Of a stretch of DNA of 64,000 nt, positions 36,644 to 46,310 are shown piece after piece. Within the stretch, counting starts at the first letter, position 1; each line of letters opens with the position of its first letter. The notes beneath the pieces are model-generated. The model had not been told where the DNA came from, made no database searches, and worked only from the letters and a program-made list of their open reading frames with translations. This DNA is from JANSWY01 sp965243755 (GTDB lineage Bacteria > Bacteroidota > Bacteroidia > Cytophagales > Cyclobacteriaceae): assembly GCA_965243755.1 (NCBI GenBank), contig CBDEVW010000004.1, forward strand, positions 62,001-126,000. The letters are read 5' to 3'. The translations under genes and the position numbers were made by a program.

Positions 36644-37876
36644 ATGAAAAAGCTAATATCTGCAGTATTATTATACGCAGTGACCATGACGGTCATGGGT
36701 TTTAGTCCGGAAGGCCTGAAAGTAGTGAAAGGAATTATTCTGGATGCTAAATCCAACAAACCACTGGCCAGATGCAATGTGTATGTGAAAGGGGAGGACC
36801 TTGGTACTGTATCCAACAATGCCGGGGAGTTTGTTCTCAAAATCCCTGAAAAATACCAGGAAGGAACGTTGGTGGTGTCGAGTATGGGATTTGAAAAGTT
36901 TGAAATTCCCATCAACCAGGTGCCAGATGAATTCTTCGAAATTACATTGCGACAAGCTGCCGTAATCCTGGATGAAGTAGTTATTGCCGATGTGGATGCC
37001 ATCATTGTTGCTGCACTCAATAACAGGCCAAACAACTACCCGGATGATTACAATGTAATGACTTCCTTTTATCGGGAAGTGATCAAAAAGAACAGAAGCT
37101 ATGTAGAAGTAGCACAAGGAATATTTAATATTTCCAAAAGCCCATATTCCAAGAAGCAAAAAGACCAGCTTGGTATAGTGATGGGAGGCAAAACGGAAAA
37201 CTATAAAAAAGGTGATACCCTGGCATTTAAAGTAATGGGTGGCCCCAATGTAATGTTGCTGCTGGATATCGTGAAAAATCCGGGAGTAGTGCTGGACTAT
37301 GACATGCTTGAATATTACGATTATACGCTTCATGGAGTGGAAGTGGTTGACGGGAGAAGAAGCTATGTGGTCCACTTTAAACCTAATTCTAAATATGACA
37401 GTCCACTGTACTCAGGGGTGATATACATCGATGAAAAGACCCTGGCGATTGTAGCAATTAATTTTGGGTACGATGAGCGCAATCTAAAATGGGCCTCCAC
37501 CATGATGATCAAAAAGCAACCTTCCTGGGTAAGGGTCATTCCTCAAAAATCCACTTACGAAGTAAAATACAGAGAGACCAACGGACTATGGTACCTGGAT
37601 TACCTTAGAAATGAAATGGAAGTGAAATGTAACTGGAAGAAAAGGTTATTCAATTCTACATTTCATTCGGTGAGCGAAATGGTAGTGACCGAAAAAAATG
37701 TAAAGCAAGATGCTGTTATCGATAAAAGAAATCTGACAAAGCTTACAGATATATTTTCTGAAAAAGTGATTGGATTTTCCGATGAGGCCTACTGGCAGAA
37801 TTATTCAATCATCCAGCCTGAGGAAGACTTGAGAAAGGCACTTGCCAAGATTGAACGTAAAACCCAGGGTGAATAA
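36644..37876 (+). CDS. CPD-domain protein, first gene of sigma/FecR locus A
   Basis: A 410-residue exported protein: signal peptide, then a carboxypeptidase-regulatory-like domain (about 22-100, VKGIILDAKSNKPLARCNVY, GTVSNNAGEFVLKIP), then a 280-residue C-terminal domain of unknown function. That domain has SFYREVIKKN, LYSGVIYIDEKTLAIVAINF and YEVKYRETNGLWYLDYLRNE. The same domain recurs in the last gene of the locus. The frame opens earlier at a TTG (36620), but ATG 36644 starts the signal. Its 3' end (stop at 37876) comes 49 bases before the likely sigma start, so both belong to one transcript. Confidence 0.83.
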   Translation: MKKLISAVLLYAVTMTVMGFSPEGLKVVKGIILDAKSNKPLARCNVYVKGEDLGTVSNNAGEFVLKIPEKYQEGTLVVSSMGFEKFEIPINQVPDEFFEITLRQAAVILDEVVIADVDAIIVAALNNRPNNYPDDYNVMTSFYREVIKKNRSYVEVAQGIFNISKSPYSKKQKDQLGIVMGGKTENYKKGDTLAFKVMGGPNVMLLLDIVKNPGVVLDYDMLEYYDYTLHGVEVVDGRRSYVVHFKPNSKYDSPLYSGVIYIDEKTLAIVAINFGYDERNLKWASTMMIKKQPSWVRVIPQKSTYEVKYRETNGLWYLDYLRNEMEVKCNWKKRLFNSTFHSVSEMVVTEKNVKQDAVIDKRNLTKLTDIFSEKVIGFSDEAYWQNYSIIQPEEDLRKALAKIERKTQGE

Positions 37877-37925
37877 GAAATTAAAAACACATATTGATGA
37901 AGAAGGGCTCGTGCTTCGGGAGGAA

Positions 37926-38447
37926 ATGTCCGGGCACGAGGTTCTTTTCAAGAAGTACTTTAAACCACTGGCTGTTTATGCAACCCGCCTATTGGGTGAC
38001 ATAGAAGAAGCACAGGATATTGTACAGGATGTCTTCATTAATGTGTGGAATAATAAAAGGGACCTTACCGATGAAAAGGACATGACCGCATACCTTTTTG
38101 TTGCAGTAAAAAACGGTTGCCTCAAAAAATTAAGACACCAGCAGGTCAAGCACCGCTATGAAAATTATATGAAAAGTGAGACTTCACCTTTGGATAATCC
38201 TCATCACTACATGATGCTTCAGGAAATAGAGCAATGCATTGAAGAGACCTTGCTGAGTATGCCTCAGAGGACACAGGACATTTTTGTGCTAAGTCGGTAT
38301 GAGAATAAAAAATATAAAGAAATTGCAGCTGCGCTCAATATATCCATAAAAACGGTTGAGTTGCATGTAGGTAAAGCGCTTGCTGCACTACGGGGCAAAT
38401 TGAAAAATTATCTCACCATTTTGCTCATCTTATTGATCACTATTTAA
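37926..38447 (+). CDS. ECF RNA polymerase sigma factor (locus A)
   Basis: A 173-residue ECF sigma factor. Region 2 is LFKKYFKPLAVYATRLLGD and EEAQDIVQDVFINVW; region 4 is MPQRTQDIFVLSRYENKKY followed by the HTH in IAAALNISIKTVELHV. It would direct transcription of a small regulon when freed by the FecR protein that begins two bases after its stop. The frame is open from 37842 with a TTG, overlapping the previous gene; ATG 37926 or GTG 37911 give normal lengths, and I chose the ATG. Confidence 0.92.
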   Translation: MSGHEVLFKKYFKPLAVYATRLLGDIEEAQDIVQDVFINVWNNKRDLTDEKDMTAYLFVAVKNGCLKKLRHQQVKHRYENYMKSETSPLDNPHHYMMLQEIEQCIEETLLSMPQRTQDIFVLSRYENKKYKEIAAALNISIKTVELHVGKALAALRGKLKNYLTILLILLITI

Positions 38448-38449
38448 TC

Positions 38450-39421
38450 ATGGAAAGTAATAGTAAATACAGGACAGAAATATCAAGGGTACTCACCGGG
38501 GAGGCATCTGCGGAAGAAATGAAGCAGTTTTTCGATTCCCTGGAGGAAAATGATCAGAAGAAGCAGGTATTCGAGGCGTTCAGGATGGATTGGGAAGCTT
38601 CCAAAGATGCCATGATTTACAGGTCATTAGATATAGAAGAGAACTGGGATAAGCAAAGAAACTTTATTGCCGGTCAACGAACCGACAAGAAAAAGAACTG
38701 GCAATGGATTGGTTGGGCTGCTGCTTTGTTAATAGGTGTAAGTGCAGCCCTGATATTTTTCAATACCTCCGAAAAGGAGATGCTGTTTACACAGGTTGTG
38801 CTGATGGGGAAGCCCAATGAGAAGTTTCAACTACCTGATGGTACCAACATATTTGTGAATGGTCCCGCGGATATTCAATATGCCTTTTCTGCCAAGGCCA
38901 GAAATATAAAGCTGGAAGGGGAAGCATATTTTGAAGTAAGCAAAGATGCAGACCGGCCTTTTGTCATCGACATGAATAACAGTTATGTGAAGGTTCTGGG
39001 GACGTCTTTCCTGGTCAACACTAACAATGATTTGGTGCAGGTAAATGTAAAAGAAGGTCTCGTGGAGTTTGGTCAGACTGCTTCGGAGGATAAAGTATTG
39101 TTGGAAGCTGGTGCTATGGGAGTATTGTCTAATTCAGTATTGCAGAAATCTCAATTGAACAACGATAACTACCTTTCCTGGCACACCAGAAAACTGGTCT
39201 TTGAGGCAGCACAACTTCCACTGGTATTCGCAGACCTGGAACAAACTTACCAGGTGAAATTCAGTTTTGATCAATCCAGGTTTGAGCAATGCAGACTTAC
39301 AGCAAACTTTGACAATGAGAAACTTCAGGATGTTTTATCGACAATTGAAGTGATTTTTAACATCAACTTTTCACAAACCGAAGAAGGAAAATTTATTGTA
39401 ACTGGATCAGGCTGTGAGTAA
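38450..39421 (+). CDS. FecR-family anti-sigma factor (locus A)
   Basis: A 323-residue single-pass protein: cytosolic helices (1-80, ISRVLTGEASAEEMKQFFDS), membrane helix (about 85-105, WIGWAAALLIGVSAALIFF), FecR domain (about 115-215, GEAYFEVSKDADRPFVIDMN, VLGTSFLVN), and the DUF4974 domain (about 240-320). It ends in GSGCE, almost the same ending as its counterpart in locus B. It would hold the sigma factor and respond to an STN-domain partner. Start two bases after the sigma stop and nine bases before the STN gene. Confidence 0.93.
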   Translation: MESNSKYRTEISRVLTGEASAEEMKQFFDSLEENDQKKQVFEAFRMDWEASKDAMIYRSLDIEENWDKQRNFIAGQRTDKKKNWQWIGWAAALLIGVSAALIFFNTSEKEMLFTQVVLMGKPNEKFQLPDGTNIFVNGPADIQYAFSAKARNIKLEGEAYFEVSKDADRPFVIDMNNSYVKVLGTSFLVNTNNDLVQVNVKEGLVEFGQTASEDKVLLEAGAMGVLSNSVLQKSQLNNDNYLSWHTRKLVFEAAQLPLVFADLEQTYQVKFSFDQSRFEQCRLTANFDNEKLQDVLSTIEVIFNINFSQTEEGKFIVTGSGCE

Positions 39422-39429
39422 ATTGCAGT

Positions 39430-40935
39430 GTGAAGAAATCCATTTGTTTGGTTTGTGGTTTGTTTTCCATCTGGCTGATCACCAATGCCCAGGAGAAAGT
39501 CCATGATCAATTAGTTTATATAAGCAGGGACAGCACCATGGCAAATGTGCTGTTACAGGAGATCGGAAATCAGATCGGATACAGTATTTCTTATGATGCC
39601 GACTTGCTTCGAAACAGGCTTATCAGCTTGCCTCAGGATTCAGTAACCGTGGGAAAGGCACTTTCGGTGATCTTTGAGTTACAAAATCCAAGAACTTCTC
39701 TCATTGGAAAGCAACTGGTAGTCCTGAAGCCAATTCCATCCTTTGCTGCTCCAGATTCCTGTCTCAAAACAGTATCTGGCCATCTGATGGATCATTTTAC
39801 CGGTTTGCCCATTGCAGGAGCCACGGTCATTGATACCAGACATCACCGAATGACAGTTACCAATAAAGATGGGGCATTCATTCTCAACCTTCCATGTGAA
39901 AATGACCATATGGAAATTTCGATTGAAGCCATTGGCTATTTTACCAGGACCGTTTCTCAACCTTTTGCTAAAGATGTATTGTTCCAATTGCAAGGAACAT
40001 ATTTACCGCTGCAGGAAGTGATCATCCTAAGTGTGCCTGCCGAACAACTCGTAAAATCTGTCATTAACAAAATCCCTGAAAACTATTTGCAAAAACCCAC
40101 CAATGCACAATCTTTCTTTCGGGAAGCGGTCATTAAGAATGGGGTGACGGTTGGACTTTCTGAAGCAGTATTTACCGTTTACAATACCGCCTATTTCGAT
40201 ACATATTCCAGAGATCAGGTGCAGTTGATGAAGGGTCGTAAGTTTTTGGCGTCTAATTACAATGATACCATCGACTTCAAAATCAAGGGTTCTCTGCTGA
40301 GTTGCTTTCAATTGGATGTGGTGAAACACCGACCTACTTTTTTGAATATCAATGAATTGAGAAATTATCATTTCACTTTCAGAAATGTTCTGGAGCGGGA
40401 CGGAGATGCCATTTATGTCATTGCGTTTCATCGGGATAAAGATGCCAGGGGATTACCCTATGCGGGGACATTGTATATTGACAAGGAGTCACTTTCTATC
40501 AGATCTGTTGAATTTGGGCTGGATAAGAAGAATTTGAAGAAAATGGGAGAAAGTCAATTTATCATTAAGAAGGCAAAGGGCGTGAAAACCCGGTTTCAGG
40601 GGGCAAAATATACGGTCAATTATACTACTGTGGATGGCAAACTGGTCATGAACCATGTGCGGTTAGAAACTTCATTTAGGGTGCGCAACAGCAATAGTTT
40701 CTTCTATTCTGATTATGAGACCATCAGTGAATACGTAGTGAATCAGTTCAGTACAGAAGATGTGGTGAAAATCAGAAATAGGGACGCTTTCACATCAGAA
40801 GGGATATTTATGGAGCAGCCTTTAAAGTTTGATCCTTCCTACTGGAATGGTATCAACTACCTACCCATCGACCGATCTCTACTGGATGCATCCAACGAAT
40901 TGCAAATGATACTGTCCAATCAATCTCCCAGGTAA
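39430..40935 (+). CDS. STN-CPD protein without TonB barrel (locus A)
   Basis: A 501-residue exported protein starting at GTG 39430 with a signal peptide (SICLVCGLFSIWLITNAQ). Residues 25-95 form an STN (secretin/TonB short N-terminal) domain (STMANVLLQEIGNQIGYSIS), the part that contacts FecR in FecA-type receptors. A CPD domain follows (about 110-200, HLMDHFTGLPIAGATVID). The last 300 residues match the C-terminal domain of the first gene of the locus (SFFREAVIKN, YAGTLYIDKESLSIRSVEF). There is no plug or barrel, so it cannot itself be a TonB-dependent transporter. Its 3' end overlaps the convergent hydrolase by 16 bases. Confidence 0.88.
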   Translation: MKKSICLVCGLFSIWLITNAQEKVHDQLVYISRDSTMANVLLQEIGNQIGYSISYDADLLRNRLISLPQDSVTVGKALSVIFELQNPRTSLIGKQLVVLKPIPSFAAPDSCLKTVSGHLMDHFTGLPIAGATVIDTRHHRMTVTNKDGAFILNLPCENDHMEISIEAIGYFTRTVSQPFAKDVLFQLQGTYLPLQEVIILSVPAEQLVKSVINKIPENYLQKPTNAQSFFREAVIKNGVTVGLSEAVFTVYNTAYFDTYSRDQVQLMKGRKFLASNYNDTIDFKIKGSLLSCFQLDVVKHRPTFLNINELRNYHFTFRNVLERDGDAIYVIAFHRDKDARGLPYAGTLYIDKESLSIRSVEFGLDKKNLKKMGESQFIIKKAKGVKTRFQGAKYTVNYTTVDGKLVMNHVRLETSFRVRNSNSFFYSDYETISEYVVNQFSTEDVVKIRNRDAFTSEGIFMEQPLKFDPSYWNGINYLPIDRSLLDASNELQMILSNQSPR

Positions 40936-41600
40936 TTGTTGATCAATGCGGCAAGCATTGGCAAATCCACTTTTTCAAAGGGGTGAGGGGTTTTTGGCAT
41001 TTCATGGTATTGGGCATTCGGAATAAGCTCAGCAACTAATTTTGTTTCCTCCATGGAGACAGTCTGGTCCTGATCTCCCGCATATAATGCCACAGGAATA
41101 GTGATGTTCTCAAATTCTTCTGGTCTGATCTGGTCCTTTTCGGAAAGAGCTTGCAACATTTCGGCGGTTTGACGGACCACCATTTTCCAGTGATCACGAC
41201 CATGGGTCCTGGACAGACTTTGTGCCAATTGTGGTACTTTAGCTTCAATCGCTTCGGGATTGAACATTTTCAACATGCCAGACAGAGATGACTCGCTCCA
41301 ATCAAGTTTTGTTCCAAGCGTCATGATTTTAGCAATATGGTCCTTACCTACTGCAGCTTTCAACGCCGCATAACCGCCCATGCTGTATCCGAAGACAACA
41401 GGCTGGTCTATTTGATGCTGTGTGATGAATTGATCAAGAGAATGGCTTAAGTCATTCATTGAAAGTGATCCTGCTGTAAATGCGTCTCCATGGCCCGGAA
41501 AATTAAAGGTATGGATTCGATCAAATTTTAATAGTGGTATCAGCGGATTAAATTGGTCTTTCGAGGCAAGTGCTCCATGCAGCAGGATAATGTCTTTCAT
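40920..41600 (-). CDS. Alpha/beta hydrolase
   Basis: A 226-residue cytosolic hydrolase with a complete Ser-Asp-His triad: nucleophile in FGYSMGGY (about residue 73), acid in ALYAGDQDQTVS, base in KTPHPFEKVD. The oxyanion loop is LLHGALASKDQF. The short length and lack of a large cap suggest a simple esterase or a MhpC/MenH-like enzyme; the substrate is unknown. Single gene, overlapping the STN-CPD gene tail-to-tail. Confidence 0.88.
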   Translation of the reverse strand: MKDIILLHGALASKDQFNPLIPLLKFDRIHTFNFPGHGDAFTAGSLSMNDLSHSLDQFITQHQIDQPVVFGYSMGGYAALKAAVGKDHIAKIMTLGTKLDWSESSLSGMLKMFNPEAIEAKVPQLAQSLSRTHGRDHWKMVVRQTAEMLQALSEKDQIRPEEFENITIPVALYAGDQDQTVSMEETKLVAELIPNAQYHEMPKTPHPFEKVDLPMLAALINNYLGD

Positions 41601-41642
41601 GAAATAGGTTTTGTTCCCGAAATTTACCCTGTTAGATCGTTT

Positions 41643-42530
41643 CTACCAATCGTATTTTGACTTAATAGATTCTACATATTCCTCATGTAGCCTTTTGATC
41701 CCTTCGTAAGGATATTCACGCCGGATTTGCTCCCAATGTTGATTGCCCTCGCTATAGAGTTCTGACATCTCCAGATAGTATGCTTTCAATAAATCTCTGC
41801 TTAGTGGCTGAAACTGATCAAAATAGTTGAGCGCCTCGGTGGCAGCCTGAGCTTCTGTGGCATTCAATATTTGAAGCACAGCCCATGATCTGTTAGAATT
41901 CAATGTGCTCACATAGATTGAAATCAAATCACCCAGGGTATCATATGCAGGGTTTGTCAGGTCAATCAACAGTTGTTGTGTTTGAATCAAAGTATCCAGA
42001 GAGAATTCATCATAGATGTTGCCTAGCAAGAAATGGTAGGCGCTGGTATCAATATATTCCGGTTGCATGTCCCTTAATTTCCACTGCACCAGAAGGGGTT
42101 TTTCCTTACGGCAATGACTCATATCTGGTAGCATGATTTTCACCGGCGGGGGTGGAGCGGCCATCTTAGCCCCTACATTAGACCATCGGATTGCTTTTCT
42201 CCATGCCCTGTAAATTAAATATTGCACTACCGAGTCGGCAGGATTAGCTTTTTTTCTGGTCAGCAGCACTCTGATGCTATCGACGGGATATTTACCTGTA
42301 AAGAGTTCCAAAAAACGACCTTCATCAGACCCAATGCCAATATAGGATGAGTCGGATACGGTAATTGTTTCCAGGTCATTCAGCCTGGTACCAATATCAA
42401 TTGCTCCCCGATTGGAATGTACCGTTCCTCCTTTGGAAATTGTCCATAAAGTAATTTCAGACTGTCCATTGGTGTAGGTGGTTAGTAACAGCAGCAGTCC
42501 GAACAGCATACCGGATAGGAGGAGGTTCAT
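41643..42530 (-). CDS. Exported protein of unknown function
   Basis: A 295-residue protein with a signal peptide (LLLSGMLFGLLLLLTTYTNGQ). Residues 25-110 are strand-rich and look like a FecR- or caspase-substrate-like beta domain (GGTVHSNRGAIDIG, SYIGIGSDEGRFLELFTGKY). The remainder is helical, with TPR-like character (LNYFDQFQPLSRDLLKAYYL). I do not recognise a named family. It starts 18 bases after the glutamate-synthase-like gene, on the same strand, so co-transcription is likely. Confidence 0.72.
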   Translation of the reverse strand: MNLLLSGMLFGLLLLLTTYTNGQSEITLWTISKGGTVHSNRGAIDIGTRLNDLETITVSDSSYIGIGSDEGRFLELFTGKYPVDSIRVLLTRKKANPADSVVQYLIYRAWRKAIRWSNVGAKMAAPPPPVKIMLPDMSHCRKEKPLLVQWKLRDMQPEYIDTSAYHFLLGNIYDEFSLDTLIQTQQLLIDLTNPAYDTLGDLISIYVSTLNSNRSWAVLQILNATEAQAATEALNYFDQFQPLSRDLLKAYYLEMSELYSEGNQHWEQIRREYPYEGIKRLHEEYVESIKSKYDW

Positions 42531-42547
42531 TTACATAGGCTTAAAGT

Positions 42548-44272
42548 TTAACTTTGCTGATCCTCCATTTTCATTTCTCCAACCGTCATTCCTCTTTCTT
42601 TGGCCATTCTTCGTTCTCTACTCGCTTCATATGCAGAAATGCCATGAAGTTCTGATAAATAATCCAGGTGACCCGGAGAGGTAACAATCATGATATCGTC
42701 AGCGGTGATTTTATCCGGGCTGTCATAGCCACAGGATTCAGCAAGCATCTGTGTTTCTTTGTACAAAACATCCGCGTAAGTTGCCACTCTTTTTGCAGCA
42801 GCTTCAATGTCGATCGCTCTTTCCAGTTTCTTGTTTTGAGTAGCGATACCAGTTGGGCAGTGGTTTGTATGACATTCCAGGGCCTGTATACATCCAAGCG
42901 CAAGCATAAATCCTCTGGCCATATATACCGCATCAGCACCCAATGCCATGGCTACTGCAATTTCTATTGGCGTGGCGATCTTACCACTGGCAAATAGTAT
43001 CACTTTGTCTCTTACGCCATGCATTTTTAGTGCCCAGTCGGCAACAGCCACTGCTTGTTTCATGGGTAATCCGGCATAGGAACTTAGAACATAGGGAGAC
43101 GCTCCGGTTCCACCATCACCGCCATCGATGACAATGTAATCAGGGCCCCTCCCTGGTTCCTCCTTCATTTTACGGGCAATGTCCTCAATCTCGGCGGTAT
43201 GCCCTATTACCATTTTGATTCCCACTGGTTTATTGGCGACTTTTCTAACCCTGTCAATAAAGTCGAAAAGTCCGTCTACATCGGTAAATTCTTTGTGTCG
43301 GGCTGGAGCATAGGCATCCTTACCCATCGGTATTTTTCTTATCTCTGAAATTTCTTTGGTGATCTTTTCCTTTAGCAGCATACCTCCCTTGCCAGGCTTT
43401 GCTCCCTGGGCAAGCTTGATCTCTACCATTTTTACCTGTGGATGTTCAGCAACTTTCTTTAGCAGGTTGTCATCCAGGTTCCCGTCATCATCTCTCACAC
43501 CATATTTTGCAGTGCCGATTTGGAATATCAGGTCACCACCGCCGTACTCATGACACGGAGCAAGGCCACCTTCACCACAATTGTGCATGATTCCTGCCAT
43601 TTTAGCACCTTTGTTCAATGCAGCATGTGCCCTGAAGGAGAGTGCCCCATAAGACATGGCACTGATGTGTACAAAATGATTAAGCGTAACCGGTTCCACC
43701 CCAGTGTGTTTTCCAATGATCTTTTGATAGGATCGCCCGATTTCCTCTCCTGTTTTAGATTTCACATTGGTAAAAGTTGCGGGCATGATGATGGTAGTGC
43801 CTACTTTGTCCATATCCAGCTGGCTACCAAAACCTATGGTGTTTCTCGTGCCGCGGGAAGACTCATAAACCCAGTTTCTGGTAATCCTGTTGAATGGAGT
43901 TTCTTCAGTGTCGTTGAGGAAAAGATATTGTCTGAGCAACGGTCCCATCTGAACCAGCAGTTTTCTACCCCATATAACAACCGGAAATAGTCTTTGAATG
44001 GGATTGTCTTTTTGTCTTTTGTCATGGATATATAGCATTACCAGACCAGTAATAATCGCTATCACAATAAATTCCTCTACCAAAACCACCATCCAGCTAA
44101 TGATGCCGATTTCATTGATCAGGTGAGATTGGTCAAAATAGCCGTAGATTGCTGTTAGGATGCCAGAGAGGATCAACCAACCTATTATGGAGGGACTGAT
44201 CGATTTGATAATGCCTAAAAGAGTTGGAGCCTTGGAGAAGCCGGTTTGGTGTGACGTTCGTTCTATTGCCAT
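42548..44272 (-). CDS. Membrane-anchored FMN-binding glutamate synthase-like protein
   Basis: A 574-residue protein. Two membrane helices at about 27-90 precede the FMN/3Fe-4S synthase domain of glutamate synthase. Recognisable are VEIKLAQGAKPGKGGML (substrate and FMN contacts), YIVIDGGDGGTGASP, and the cluster cysteines C461, C467, C472 in CIQALECHTNHCP. The amidotransferase domain and C-terminal GltB beta-helix are absent, as in archaeal-type and FMN-binding glutamate synthase family proteins. It probably transfers ammonia or another nucleophile, but the actual reaction of this group is not settled. The strand agrees with the unknown exported gene downstream. Confidence 0.9.
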   Translation of the reverse strand: MAIERTSHQTGFSKAPTLLGIIKSISPSIIGWLILSGILTAIYGYFDQSHLINEIGIISWMVVLVEEFIVIAIITGLVMLYIHDKRQKDNPIQRLFPVVIWGRKLLVQMGPLLRQYLFLNDTEETPFNRITRNWVYESSRGTRNTIGFGSQLDMDKVGTTIIMPATFTNVKSKTGEEIGRSYQKIIGKHTGVEPVTLNHFVHISAMSYGALSFRAHAALNKGAKMAGIMHNCGEGGLAPCHEYGGGDLIFQIGTAKYGVRDDDGNLDDNLLKKVAEHPQVKMVEIKLAQGAKPGKGGMLLKEKITKEISEIRKIPMGKDAYAPARHKEFTDVDGLFDFIDRVRKVANKPVGIKMVIGHTAEIEDIARKMKEEPGRGPDYIVIDGGDGGTGASPYVLSSYAGLPMKQAVAVADWALKMHGVRDKVILFASGKIATPIEIAVAMALGADAVYMARGFMLALGCIQALECHTNHCPTGIATQNKKLERAIDIEAAAKRVATYADVLYKETQMLAESCGYDSPDKITADDIMIVTSPGHLDYLSELHGISAYEASRERRMAKERGMTVGEMKMEDQQS

Positions 44273-44462
44273 TGGTTAAATTGGTTTTATGGACAATGAA
44301 TAATCTAAACCTAATTTATGACTTTATCAAGAGTTTTGATTTAATAAGACCTGCCATGTGTTGAATTTTACCGGTTATACAAATTCTTATCGGAGTTTAA
44401 CAAAATAGCATTAGTTTGATATAAGGGGAATTTGCTATGAGGATAAGCTAAATTTATCTCTT

Positions 44463-45650
44463 ATGGAATCTATGACAACTGAAGCCAGGCCCAGAATCAA
44501 TAGTATTGATATTTTAAGAGGAATGGTGATCGTTCTGATGGCAATTGACCATATTCGGGACATGTGGGCACTTGCTCCTTATCAGCCGGAGGACATAGCA
44601 AACACTACTCCTGGCTATTTTTTCACCAGATGGATTACACACTTTTGTGCACCTGTATTTGTGTTTTTGGCAGGGACATCCGTATTCCTTTATCAACAGA
44701 AGCAGCGAGACATCAATCAGGTGACCAGGTTGCTGTTATCAAGAGGAGTATGGTTGATTTTTATTGAGATCATTATCGTTAATTGGTCATGGACCTGGAA
44801 AATGCCCTGGAATAATTGGGGTTTTTTCCTGCAGGTGATCTGGATAATCGGCGTGTGTTTTATCATATTAGCTGGAATCATCAGGTTGCCGTTCCGGTGG
44901 ATACTGCTGCTGGCAATCTTGATTATCTGTGGCCACAATCTGCTCAATTTTATTACTCCCGAAATGCTGGGAGATTTCGGTTGGATCTGGAAATTCCTGC
45001 ATGATGGCGGCTGGGTAGGGCTGTCTGCCGACAACAACTGGGGGATTTATGTCGCCTATCCACTGTTGCCCTGGATTGGTGTTATTTCCGCAGGGTACTG
45101 CTTTGGAGTGATGATGACCTGGGATCAGAAGAAGAGGTTCTTGTGGCTAGGTAGATTGGGTGTTACCTGTATTTTGTGGTTTGTCCTCCTGAGAATACCC
45201 AATATATATGGAGATACCGATCACTGGGAAATCCAACAAAATGGACTGTACACGTTGATGGCCATATTAAATACACAGAAATATCCACCATCCCTATTAT
45301 TCCTAATGATGACCTTGGGACCAGCATTTCTTTTACTTATTGTATTCGAAAAGTTTGAAGGAGCGTTTTTTGGGTTTTTACGGGTATTTGGGAGAGTGCC
45401 ATTTTTCTTCTATGTGCTCCATTTTCCAGTCATTCATATTACATCAATCATTTATTTTAAGATCACTCAAGGGCAATGGTTTGATCTCGCAAATGGAGGA
45501 AGGCCGGATAACTGGCCCGCATTTTACGAACCCTCGCTGCTCAGACTTTATGCGGTCTGGGTCGTGATCATTGCTGGCTTTTACTGGTTGTGCAAGTGGT
45601 TTAATCATTACAAATCAACGCACCCACAGTGGTGGTTGAAATATTTGTAA
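44463..45650 (+). CDS. Multi-pass acyltransferase-like membrane protein (DUF1624/HGSNAT type)
   Basis: A 395-residue protein with about ten membrane helices. The N-terminal signature IDILRGMVIVLMAIDHIRDM matches the heparan-alpha-glucosaminide N-acetyltransferase/DUF1624 family, whose members move acetyl groups across membranes. The motif FTRWITHFCAPVFVFLAGTS supports this. The acceptor is unknown. It is divergent from the glutamate-synthase-like gene, and its stop is one base from the convergent msrB stop. Confidence 0.88.
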   Translation: MESMTTEARPRINSIDILRGMVIVLMAIDHIRDMWALAPYQPEDIANTTPGYFFTRWITHFCAPVFVFLAGTSVFLYQQKQRDINQVTRLLLSRGVWLIFIEIIIVNWSWTWKMPWNNWGFFLQVIWIIGVCFIILAGIIRLPFRWILLLAILIICGHNLLNFITPEMLGDFGWIWKFLHDGGWVGLSADNNWGIYVAYPLLPWIGVISAGYCFGVMMTWDQKKRFLWLGRLGVTCILWFVLLRIPNIYGDTDHWEIQQNGLYTLMAILNTQKYPPSLLFLMMTLGPAFLLLIVFEKFEGAFFGFLRVFGRVPFFFYVLHFPVIHITSIIYFKITQGQWFDLANGGRPDNWPAFYEPSLLRLYAVWVVIIAGFYWLCKWFNHYKSTHPQWWLKYL

Positions 45651-45651
45651 A

Positions 45652-46107
45652 CTATAGTAAGTCTGAATTGACTTTCTTAAGGGCCACCGCATTCATGCAA
45701 TATCGCAGGCCACTCGGAGGAGGTCCATCCGGGAACACATGGCCAAGGTGAGCGTCGCAGGTGTTGCATACAGTTTCGACCCTTACCATGCCAAAGGATT
45801 TGTCGCCATGATAGGCAATAGCATTTTCTTTAATCGGCTGTGTGAAGGATGGCCATCCACTGCCGGATTCAAATTTCTCATTGGCATCAAACAGTAGCGT
45901 GTTACAACAAACACAGGAATACAACCCAGGCTCGAACAGGCTACACATATCTGAGCTGAACGCCCTTTCCGTTCCTTTTTGTCTGGTCACGTGATATTGC
46001 TCTTCAGTTAACTGGGATTTCCATTCGTCTTCAGATTTTTCCAGGCGTTGGTCTGGTTCCGGGTTGCCGTGATTCACAAACTTGATGATGTCATTCCATT
46101 TCAGCAT
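45652..46107 (-). CDS. msrB: Peptide methionine (R)-S-oxide reductase MsrB
   Basis: A 151-residue reductase that repairs methionine-R-sulfoxide. The catalytic cysteine is C137 in LRYCMNAVAL. The zinc site is C65/C68 and C114/C117 (CVCC, CNTC). The conserved GSGWPSF and HLGHVFPDGP blocks are intact. No signal peptide and no fused MsrA. It stands alone, tail-to-tail with the membrane acyltransferase gene. Confidence 0.96.
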   Translation of the reverse strand: MLKWNDIIKFVNHGNPEPDQRLEKSEDEWKSQLTEEQYHVTRQKGTERAFSSDMCSLFEPGLYSCVCCNTLLFDANEKFESGSGWPSFTQPIKENAIAYHGDKSFGMVRVETVCNTCDAHLGHVFPDGPPPSGLRYCMNAVALKKVNSDLL

Positions 46108-46185
46108 GATACTTCTTTTTTTGCTTCAACCGGGAATTTAAATAAAATGTTGGGGTCGCAGGGAAATTTAGGCTTCATTAAAATG

Positions 46186-46215
46186 AAAAAGGTCGGGGAA
46201 TTTACCCCAACCTTT
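46186..46215 (-). terminator. Rho-independent terminator of the TonB receptor gene
   Basis: On the minus strand AAAGGTTGGGG pairs with CCCCGACCTTT (one mismatch) around a 6-base loop, followed by further T residues. It lies about 95 bases after the TonB receptor stop and before msrB. Confidence 0.75.
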
Positions 46216-46310
46216 GGATTGTGAACCGGAATCAACCTTAACACTGTTGATGCATTGGCATTCTGCTGGAAACCAATTCGGCTTAAGCTCAAGTACTGAT
46301 GAAAAATGTG

